NCBI GenBank assembly: GCA_963966185.1
Contig: CAWZYM010000151.1
Location: 1,568,501-1,632,500, forward strand
DNA length: 64,000 bases
Reading direction: 5' to 3'
DNA from: Rhabditoides inermis
Lineage: Eukaryota; Nematoda; Chromadorea; Rhabditida; Rhabditidae
Part shown: positions 49,955 through 64,000 of the stretch, piece by piece
Layout: every line of letters starts with the position of its first letter
Position numbering within the stretch: position 1 is the first letter of the stretch
The notes under the pieces: generated by a model
Database searches by the model: none
What the model saw: only the letters and a program-made list of their open reading frames with translations
Told to the model about the DNA's origin: nothing
Program-made: the position numbers and the translations under genes

Positions 49955-50369
49955 CCCCCTCATCCTCCTCTTCGTCATCGCCATGTACTACTTCATGTTT
50001 CAAACAACAATCATACAGCATAAGATATCGTAAACAAACAAATACAACAAAAACGGCAACAAATTTCGAAAAAAAAACACAAGTCCCCAGAAACTGGGCG
50101 GATGATGACGTTTCTATTTAGCCACAAATTAGCAGGTGCGCGGCTAACTAGCACATAACTAGCGGCTAACTATCGGCTAACTAGCGCGGCTAACCCAGCG
50201 ACTTTTTGCGCGAATTAGCACCAAAGTAGCATCTAATTTGTAATTCGCCATTAGTTCGCCATTAATTGGTAGTTCGCTGCTAATTCGCGAGACGCCTATT
50301 TTTCGCTGCTAGTTCGCCCCGGCTCTCTGAGAACACCCACTCCACCCGACGAGACAACTCCCGCAACAT
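47292..50369 (-). CDS. LDAH: Lipid-droplet-associated serine hydrolase (LDAH)
   Basis: An alpha/beta hydrolase of lipid droplets. Exons (high to low) are 50337-50369, 49126-49243, 48957-49053, 48786-48871, 48604-48721, 48378-48534 and 48029-48128, then exons down to 47292. Features in order are VILMIPGNPGNEGFY (oxyanion/NPG motif), VYMFGHSIGSFMML (GxSxG nucleophile elbow), LFPTVERMATSPNGIRL, FYYGTEDGWCP (acid residue) and CEHAFVIRD (catalytic His), ending LLQFIN. Length and motif spacing match the vertebrate protein. ATG at 50369 gives an N-terminus MLRELSRRVEW, followed after a 1.09-kb inverted-repeat element by LVGGRWTKM. One extra C in the DGWCP exon relative to copy A shifts the frame, so this copy is either lightly damaged or carries a base-call error. 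Confidence 0.82.
49244..50331. mobile_element. 1.09-kb terminal-inverted-repeat element in the first LDAH coding exon (introner candidate)
   Basis: The ends CTCAGAGAGCGGGGGCGAA (49244) and, inverted, CTCAGAGAGCCGGGGCGAA (to 50331) match at 25 of 27 bases and are flanked by AA on both sides. Near both ends are many variants of GCTAATTCGC / TTAGCAGC, like subterminal repeats. The centre holds a CAT microsatellite, and no transposase frame is seen. Removing the element plus one AA restores an open LDAH frame (EWVLVGG). On the LDAH strand, a GT donor in the target (TGG|GTGTTC) and the AG at the element end (CTCTCTGAG|TTG) would splice it out in phase. Confidence 0.8.
49897..49952 (+). repeat. (CAT)n / (ATG)n microsatellite
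   Basis: About 18 CAT triplets inside the inverted-repeat element. Flanking imperfect CAT/CGT triplets extend it, and the poly-Met/Asp/Ile frames are artefacts. Confidence 0.95.
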
Positions 50370-50678
50370 ACCTGCAACGTACCGTAACATGCAAACGTAT
50401 ACACAAATCTATCATGCAAACACACAGAGACACCGCTCGCACGGTTGGGAATATTCCTCATCATTCAAACCGCATGCAAAACTTGACAAAACAATTCGTA
50501 AAACGGTAATAATTTATCCATCCAAAACAGATCAGCGTACAACATATTACAACTTTTTCACCGTACACAGAGCATAACTACCGTATTATGGGAAAGAATA
50601 AGTTAGAGAGGGACAGTATGAACATAGCAATGCATCAATCGATGAATCGATCGATCAACCAACAAATCAATATTCAAA
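50370..50678. other. Spacer between LDAH start and PSMD14 stop
   Basis: About 300 bp without a gene. It should contain the LDAH promoter or an untranslated first exon (an acceptor-like GCAG precedes the ATG on the minus strand) and the 3' UTR of PSMD14. No TATA box or canonical AATAAA was noticed. Confidence 0.4.
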
Positions 50679-52998
<2,320 letters not shown>

Positions 52999-53851
52999 TT
53001 CTGAACTAAACAAACATCGAGTAAGGTATGAGAATATGAACACAACTTCCAAAACACATGAAAATTTGTGAAGATGAAACCAAAAACAAAAGAAAATTGG
53101 AAGCAAACGTTGTTTTTGAATTGTCATCACCGTTCCCCGCCCAGCGAAAAAGTGTCGTTCATCGGCGGGCGAGTGTGCACGCTTTGCGTATTTGAATTAC
53201 ACCGACTCCGCCCACAATTCGATCATCTGTTTGCTGCTGGTGGTTCGATTTCGATTCAATACTATTTCCAAACCAGTTTTCCCTCTAGTTTGTTCAATAT
53301 TCGAATACTATTACATTCGGTTTAGACATACCTTACTTAATGAATATGATATTTCCTCCATTAGTGTGATTACCTCGCCTGCTCTCCTCTCTTCGTCCGA
53401 CACACACTGATCGTCAACAAATAACAACCCCATATTGACCTAGTTTTTTATGTACGCTTCCTCCTCATCATGCGTGTCTTAACGGAGAATCTTCATATTC
53501 GCCAATACCACACCGCCTGTCTATTATATGTTTCTGCTGGTCAATTATATACAAGTTTGTTCAGAACTATGATTGAATCTTCTCGCGATGTGTGAAGAGC
53601 CAAGACCATTTCCCGTTTGTTTTACATATAATCGTCTGACGAATTGGGGCATGCGCATTACTCATTTCCATATCTAATGCATCAATCGGGCATGATGCTG
53701 CTTGGGCACGTCATTTCGTTGCATTGGTGGTTGCTGCGCGATCGTACGCAGTCAGCCAGCATTCACGTCCTTCTGCGCCGTTTTTGTTTGAAGTGGCTAG
53801 CGAGAGAGGGCATTGTATTCTCGCCCGCATATTGCCTCGTGGCTTGCGAAC
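52999..53851. promoter_or_regulatory. Divergent promoter region between PSMD14 and MGAT1
   Basis: An 850-bp gap separates the start codons of two genes on opposite strands and must contain both 5' UTRs and promoters, possibly shared. No TATA box or repeated operator-like motif was found. The inference comes only from gene orientation. Confidence 0.45.
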
Positions 53852-56800
53852 ATGTTCACTCCCGATCGGTGAGTCTGATATGGAATCTGGACTTGTATTG
53901 TTGTTGACCGATTGGCCCATTCAAAACCTCGACTTTTCCGTTCTTCCTATAATACTTTTCGGCTAGTATTGTATATTCAGTTTATCCTATGTTACGTGTT
54001 GTTCTAAATTCTATGATGTATTTCAGTGATGAGGTGATGTCTATCTGGCGGCACCCTCTCTGGCTGTGTGTCAGCCGCGGCCGGCGGCCCTTCGCTCTCG
54101 TCGTTCTCCTAGCTGGACTCCTCACCCTGTACTCCATCTCCAACCGCATACCAACAGCCACGCCCAATGGAGCGAATCGAGTACAGGTATGTAGGATCCA
54201 TCTCATCGCTGTCAAAGCGATGTGTCCGTGTTGTGTATGCATGCTTTGTCAGCTGTCATCCGCTAGTCCCTTTCTCCCTCCTCCCCCCCTCTCATTGAAT
54301 ATGTGATTGTAGGCAGGCGACGACCGCCGTCTCCTCAATTCCATTGCCGACCCGGATATCATAGACAAACAGGTACAGCCACGAATGATTAAAAAATGCC
54401 TCTATTTTATCAGGTGCTATCGGCGATGCTGCAGAAGGACCAGGACGCTGTGAAACAACACGAAGACGAGCCCAAGCTACTCGTATGTTTAACAATATGC
54501 TATTAGATCACAGTGTTGGTGTGTACACTGTTGTGATTGCAGTTTGGCGGCAGTTCGGAAGAGGTGGCGACAGTGCTGGTCTTCTGCGCAAATCGCGCCG
54601 GAGCCATACGAAACCACCTCGATCAGATCATACGGTACGTGGGAGTGGGACGGATTGTTGTTGTTGTTGTTGTTGTTGTTCTCTCTTTATGTGCGTTATA
54701 GTGGAGCTTTATATGTTGAGCTTCACCGTTTGAAAACACATTCTCGTTTCAGTCTGCGCCCGTCCGCCTCTCAGTTTCCTGTTGTCGTGAGCCAGGATGG
54801 AATGGATTCGAGTGTGAACAAGGCAGTGACGCAGTATGTCAACGAGACACAGAAGATACAGCACATACAGGTGGATATCGCTGTGATATTGTGATATTGA
54901 TTATCGATTGATTTGCAGCACACCCGCCCGGTTCTGGAGAAGGCTGCGTCCCGCGGCAGTCGCAACTACATGTTCATCGCCGCGCACTACAAGTGGGCGC
55001 TGGACAAGGTAGGTGTAGTTTGTAGTTTGATGCCTACACTTGATGGATACATTTGCATAAACCACATTACGACTTCAGGTGTTCGGCGAGATGGGCAAGA
55101 AACACGTCATTGTCACGGAGGGTGAGTGTTTTATTTGAATAGGAACTTTGTGAATAGAGGCACGTTTATTGAATCTATTCACCACTGTGTTTTTGCTCAT
55201 CCGCAATGCGAATGGTCTGTGAAACGCAAACAGCAAGAAGTGATGAGGAAGGAGGAAGATTGTGTTGAACGTGATGAAGATAGAGTATAGAGATATAGGG
55301 TAGGGAGACATGTAGGCGTGTGCTTTCAAGACGACCTGGACCTGGCGGCTGACTTCTTCTCGTACTTCTCGCAGCTGCGCGCGGTGCTGACCGCCGACCC
55401 CACTGTCTGGTGCATATCCGCATGGAACGATAACGGCGGAAAGGTTGGTCGAATTCAATTTTTGTTTGGGTAACACCTGCAAAGAATATCTCAAATCGCA
55501 GTACTGCGAATTGTTTTCGTTGTTAGTATGTACGACGTAGAAAAACTGGTTTGGTCGAACTGAATAATAACAGTTGCGAGTTTGGGTTTGGGGATATTCT
55601 CTTCACGCGTGCTAGTCAGTTTTTTTGTTGTGATTGTGAAACTGTTATGGGTTATGAGAAATACCACGCCTTGGTCGAAGGTCGAACGCTTTTTAGCCAC
55701 AATGAGCAAGTCCCAGACACAGACAGATGAGAACCATATAACAGTTAAAGAAGAACTCCGGGGAAAGAGTCACCCGGGCGAACAGGGGCCGCGCTCTATT
55801 CAATGTTTTGGCGCGAAAATCAGTGCACATAGATCTCAAGACAAGAGTGCGAGAAAAGGGAACGGCTAGTTCGCGCTGCCCTATGGAACACACGAAATGA
55901 CAATTCAAGTGAAACTTATGCATTCCATCGTATCATCCACAGCCTATTTAAACTACAACCATCTTTTCACATAGACATCTGTGTAACAATCCTATAAAAG
56001 TGAAACAAAGATTTCCAAATAGTTCGCAATTCATGTACACATATCATCGTTTATCACATATCAAACTTTAGTGTGCCTTCTGTTTCTTCTCTTCCCTCTC
56101 ACTTTCTTTTCTTCCTTCATTCTGCGTCCGCGTCGAGTTGAGGTCCGTCGAGATCTGCAACGCACTGCATCAACACCACCGACGACAATAACGGGCAAAT
56201 ATGACTTGTTAGGTGATTCGACAAACAGTGAAGTCATTAACCAGGTAACGATAACTCAATTGTATTTGTATTATGTAAGACTAAAAACACTCACCCACGG
56301 CGATTCACAATTCAAGAAAAACGCTAGCTCAAATCAGCCGCGACGGGCGTAGCCCCGCCCATTCAGTCTCGAAAAGCAGTGGGCGGAGCCTCGCTTGTAG
56401 CTACTGGTCCTGCCACGATCCCAGCAGAATCGGATGTGCTTTGTGTTTTGATAACACGCTCCGCGCGAGTCGCGCGTTTTTGTAGCGCAGCTCCGCCCAC
56501 CCACAAATTATCAACTGTGAATCGCCGTGTCACCTCACATCTCCTTGTCCATCTTTATTTCCATGCGCGCTTCCTCTCCTCGCCGTCTCTTCCCTTCCTT
56601 CCTATCGCATGGCCGCACTGCATGTCACGCTCGCCTTATCCACTCCATCCTACAAGACAACATGATTATGCATTTATAAAACGCTACAAAACAAGCTAAT
56701 CACTATGAAGCGATGCAAACGTTTCAGAAACGACATACTATTCTCGAACAGTTATTGACGAAAACTTGTAATACAATGAAGGTGATTCAGCTGACAATTA

Positions 56801-59030
56801 GGGTTTTATTTAATTAGCGTATCCTGACCTCTACGTGCACGAATCGATTGCAGAGGAAGCGCCCCGTTCAGTGCTTCTCCGCCCGCGCCGCGCTGAACAT
56901 GACGTACAGCAACGCAACGCGCATCACCTAAACACACGTCGTCAATACATTTCCATGCGTTGATACTCAAGACACATATTGCAGAAAACATAACATACAA
57001 AAGCAACGAAACTAAGGAGGCAAAACACAAATCGAAAAAAATCGAGACATTTCGAAACAGAATAACACCTAAAAAATTTATTTGTGTGATGAACATTTGT
57101 TTATAAAACCACACATAGTTGCATATACACTTGATGCATCGATTAAATACAAAAAAGAACCAATAAAATGACAAAAAATCAACTAAATCATCAAAAACAA
57201 ACAAACAGCTGATCGGCTGATTGCACAATGCAAAAGTGGGCGTGGCTATCAGGCCCCGCCCCCGTTTGAATATCATTGCCAAAAAGAAATCGGACTGAAT
57301 AATTCAATATGCAAATTTTTGTTTTTTCTCAAAACTTTGACTATCCGATTCGGAATCACAACCTATGATTTTCTCTGATCCCCCGGCAATCTACTTTTCC
57401 CCGGAGTTCTTCTTTAACAGAGGAAACGCCGCGTAAATGCTTTTATCCATTACTGGCTTTGTCTTGGCCCTATCCCGTGAGACTTTATCGGGAGCCATGT
57501 CCATGTTCATGATTCATTACAGGATCTGACTGAGCGCTCTCGGCCCGAGCTCCTCTGGCGCAGCGACTTCTTCCCGGGACTAGGTGAGTATTTCAATCCG
57601 TATTTCTCTTAGGTTTTTTTCCATTCTACCGTATCCCTACACGGATTACAACGTAGTACTGTGTCCATTTCAGGCTGGATGCTGTCTGCCGATACGTGGT
57701 TCGAGTTGTCGTCCAAGTGGCCTGCCGCCTACTGGGATGACTGGATGCGCACGTCGACTGTCAGAAAGTACGTTCAACATTTTTGCTGATTGCTCAGTAT
57801 ACATTTGGTACACTTAACTTATCGGTTGAATGGGTGGTGGTTTTTAGTGCAAGTTTGTAGCTTTTTCTGACTCAAAAGTAGGTGCGATTGTTAGTGAATT
57901 CCATCACTGAGACTGAGAGAGATATGTCCAGCAATACGTATTTCTTATCGAATTTGATCGAAATAACGTTTAGTGTTTTTGTAATGCAATGTTCTGTTCA
58001 GAGGCCGGGTGTGCATTCGACCAGAGGTGTCCCGTACCTCGCACAATATGAAGCTAGCCGGAAAGGGCACCAGCGGGTCAGTGGTCCCCTTCCGTTCCAT
58101 GATCGTTCATTTATCGATTATTCATGATTGTGATTTTTTTTGTGATTATTTTTTTCAGCGGCTTGTTCAAGTCGTATCTCTCCTCGATAACCCTCCCCGA
58201 TAAGCCCGTCGACTTTTCTCTCATCGACACGAGTGGACTCGTCAAGGAGAGCTATGACAAGAGGTGCGCTTGTTGTGGCGGATTTTCACAGCTACAGGCG
58301 TTTCCTTGTATCTCGAATTACACTAATTTTCAATTCAGTCCTAGATTTGGAACTTTGATTTATATGTAAATTGAATGAATGTGTGAGTGAGTGTTGCTTG
58401 TAGGTTTGGGAACACTCTGCGTGAGGCGAAGCTGATCAGCCTCGCTGACCTCGCTGCCGCCACCACACTCGATCCACAGTACAGCTATCGGTGAGTGGGG
58501 CATGGACGACTACGGGTATCCTTCGATGTGGCATGAGTGGAATAAGCGGCGTTATTTGTTCATTCGATGGTGGTTCTGTGGTCCTGACAATGTGTGTTTG
58601 AGTGTGTCGTTCTCTTCGGTGCGCGAGTGGCGCGACCTCGCTGACGCCCACAAGCTCATGACAGATCTGAGGGTAAGTTATTTTGTTTTGTTTATGCATT
58701 TGTTTTGGTTTTTCAACAGTTAAATTTAAAAACACCTGAATGGGTTGTTTGTTAGCATAGCTCTGATTAATTTCTGAGTGACATTTCGATGACGTTTTGA
58801 ATATTTTTTTTATATATTTTCTGACGTTTCTTTTGAATTCAGAAAAAAATGGTTGGCATACTTGAACTAATTTCAATTAATTCATTAAAAAATCATTTTA
58901 TCTCTTGATGTCAATCTTCATTCAGTCTGGTATCATGCGGACTGCGTACGAGGGAGTTGTGACGTTCTACGCGAAAGGAGTGCGGGTGTACGTCCACTGG
59001 GACACTCTGAATATCGGTGAGAGAGAGTGA

Positions 59031-59065
<35 letters not shown>

Positions 59066-59455
59066 TGGTTCCTGATTTCAGAGAAGTTTGGCCTCCCCGG
59101 CGCTGCTCCCTTCTTCTACGATCCCAAATGGGAGGCGCAGTCTCGGTTTTTTGACTTTGCTAAGATGTACTGCAAGCCCACTAGGTGAGTACTGAGTACA
59201 ATATCACGTGTCTTATCTATTTGTTCAATCAAATATTTTTAGACGAAGTACTGCTGATACAGATTTCAATGAACAATTCAATGAACAAATGTATTGAAAT
59301 TTTGTATTGATTGATTGTTGAGTTGAATGTACTGATTATGTGTGTTCAGGTTCACGGGCATGTGTGATCCGGCGAATCCCGAGCTGCGAGAATGGTTCAA
59401 GAAGAAGAACATGTTGAAGAAGCTGGAGGCGTGGGGAGAGATGATCAAGGTGTGA
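53852..59455 (+). CDS. MGAT1: Alpha-1,3-mannosyl-glycoprotein GlcNAc-transferase I
   Basis: Golgi enzyme that adds the first GlcNAc to Man5 N-glycans and opens hybrid/complex glycan synthesis. ATG at 53852 (MFTPDR) splices to a type II anchor: a basic segment and FALVVLLAGLLTLYSI. After a stem region come VLVFCANRAGAIRNHLDQII, PVVVSQDG, HYKWALDKVF and VIVTEDDLDLAADFF (the EDD metal/nucleotide motif). Then follow DPTVWCISAWNDNG, LLWRSDFFPGLGWMLSADTW, WPAAYWDDWMR (catalytic Asp region) and RVCIRPEVSRTSHNM. The C-terminal domain ends WGEMIKV with a stop at 59453-59455. About 17 exons, roughly 500 residues. The EDD exon uses an AAG acceptor near 55334. The intron 55.45-57.52 kb carries an inverted-repeat element. 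AATAAA is at 59752. Confidence 0.95.
55744..57418. mobile_element. 1.7-kb inverted-repeat DNA element in an MGAT1 intron
   Basis: The left end GTTAAAGAAGAACTCCGGGG (55744) is repeated exactly, inverted, at the right end (57396-57418), giving a perfect 23-bp terminal repeat. No transposase frame was found, so it is a non-autonomous element or a decayed one. No target duplication is evident. A short minus-strand exon-like reading near 56830-56940 (VMRVALLYVMFSAARAEKH, stop) may be captured gene sequence but cannot be supported further. Confidence 0.75.
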
Positions 59456-59990
59456 GAACAGAGCCCCCGCCCCTGCCGCCCACTTTTGTGTTGTCTAGTC
59501 TGTTACTAACATATCCCCGGTTTCCCATCCTGCTTGGTCTTCCCACATTTGCACGTCTTGCGAGAGTTCCATTGTGATGAGATTTATATAGATTCTTTGC
59601 ATATTGTATTGCTCACAGCTGCCGCCCGTTAGATTTTCTATTTGTATTTTTGTAGCCACAATGTGCTTTTACGGTTTTCCGCATCATATTAATTTTTATT
59701 AATACTTCGTTAGTGATCTCAGTGGATAATTTTGTTGGAAATATTAAATGTAATAAATGTTTTTTTTTACTTTTTATTGAAACAGCATAAGATCAACAGT
59801 GAAACAGAACAAAACAACTTCGAACATTTCAAAAAAGTAATTCGTTGGGGTGGTACAACAGTGGGTGGTGTGTCAAGAAGATAAAGTAGATAGTGTAGAT
59901 CAAAGGTAATAAAATGAGAACATGGTAGGTTATAGAATATATCAAAAGTAGTAAAAATAGAGTATGCTAAAACTGCATGATTGTATGAAG
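59456..59990. other. Convergent 3' flanks of MGAT1 and the next gene
   Basis: AT-rich spacer between two stop codons on opposite strands. It contains AATAAA for MGAT1 at 59752-59757 and must also hold the 3' UTR of the minus-strand gene. No coding sequence seen. Confidence 0.5.
59752..59757 (+). terminator. Polyadenylation signal AATAAA of MGAT1
   Basis: Canonical AATAAA about 300 bp after the MGAT1 stop codon, followed by a T-rich run at 59760-59775, as expected for a downstream element. Confidence 0.6.
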
Positions 59991-63637
<3,647 letters not shown>

Positions 63638-63790
63638 CGAGGAGGAACCTTGATAGAGAAGTTAGCTTGTGGATGAGAAACCACGGCCCGGCCGTAGTGT
63701 CACTCATTTGTTCACTGGCCGGTGAACTCAGACGCACGCTACGCATCAGTTCCGCGTCGCGGTTGGCTCAAGCAATTTAGCAAAACTTGT

Positions 63791-63860
63791 GCCAGTGAAA
63801 GGAATTGAACCCGCGGTGAACAGATCACTGGCCGCGCTCGCTAGCCACTAGGCTAAATTA
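63791..63860 (-). mobile_element. tRNA-derived SINE head
   Basis: On the minus strand, TAGCCTAGTGGCTAGCG (good box A) and GGTTCAATTCC (good box B) are at tRNA spacing. It lies upstream of the uncharacterised minus-strand gene. A full acceptor stem was not found, so SINE is preferred over a tRNA gene, though this is the best tRNA-like candidate in the window. Confidence 0.55.
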
Positions 63861-64000
63861 TCATGACAGAGGTCTAGCAGAAATCGACTATGACGATGAG
63901 CTTGATTTTCTGTAACATAGGAGACGCGTTGCGTGGTGGCGTCGCGTGCGTTTAAATTCACGCAAATCAGTGAACGCGCGCCGGCCGTGGAAACACAGAC

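Noticed and set aside
49668..50033. Poly-Asp, poly-Met and poly-Ile frames
   Set aside because: They come from the CAT microsatellite within the inverted-repeat element.

Overview
The window is nuclear DNA of an animal. Almost every gene is split by many short spliceosomal GT-AG introns, often 45-60 bp. The recognisable products are eukaryotic: choline-phosphate cytidylyltransferase, the nonsense-mediated-decay factor UPF3, the Rpn11 deubiquitinase of the 26S proteasome, Golgi GlcNAc-transferase I and lipid-droplet-associated hydrolase. A very large coiled-coil gene ends in a MYND-like zinc finger and resembles AJM-1/AJM1 apical junction proteins, which points to a bilaterian. Coding DNA is GC-rich, introns are AT-rich or (GA)n-rich, and retroelement relics and tRNA-derived SINE heads are common. 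The phylum cannot be fixed from the sequence alone. All gene calls rest on reading exons by eye, joining them by splice signals and phase, and recalling protein families.

Layout: 0.1-3.5 kb holds two tandem PCYT1 paralogues (+), the first cut by the window edge. 3.8-7.7 kb is UPF3 (+), with an RTE-like LINE inserted antisense in one intron. 9.4-31.4 kb is one 51-exon AJM1-like gene (+) whose introns hold nested MITEs and long microsatellites. 31.9-33.2 kb is a multi-pass membrane protein gene (-) truncated at its 5' side by a degenerate LINE. 34.8-48.7 kb is a rearranged block with two copies of one segment (A, 34.8-40.8 kb; B, 45.4-48.7 kb). Between them lie a decayed SF1 helicase (+) and an LTR preceded by a polypurine tract. 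Each copy carries a small membrane-protein gene or relic and LDAH: A has a truncated, LINE-interrupted pseudogene, and B has the fuller gene (to 50.4 kb). The first coding exon of copy B contains a 1.09-kb inverted-repeat element that looks spliceable. 50.7-53.0 kb is PSMD14/Rpn11 (-), head to head with MGAT1 (+, 53.9-59.5 kb). MGAT1 converges on a long unrecognised gene (-, 60.0-63.6 kb), and the right edge holds another tRNA-like SINE head.

The genes are housekeeping functions (phosphatidylcholine synthesis, mRNA decay, proteasome, N-glycan processing, lipid droplets, epithelial junctions) with no sign of operon-like co-function. The more unusual signals concern introns: a transposon-like element using its own terminal repeat as a 3' splice site, a recurring micro-intron sequence related to GATTGATTATCGATTGATT, and GAGA expansions that start exactly at 5' splice sites.
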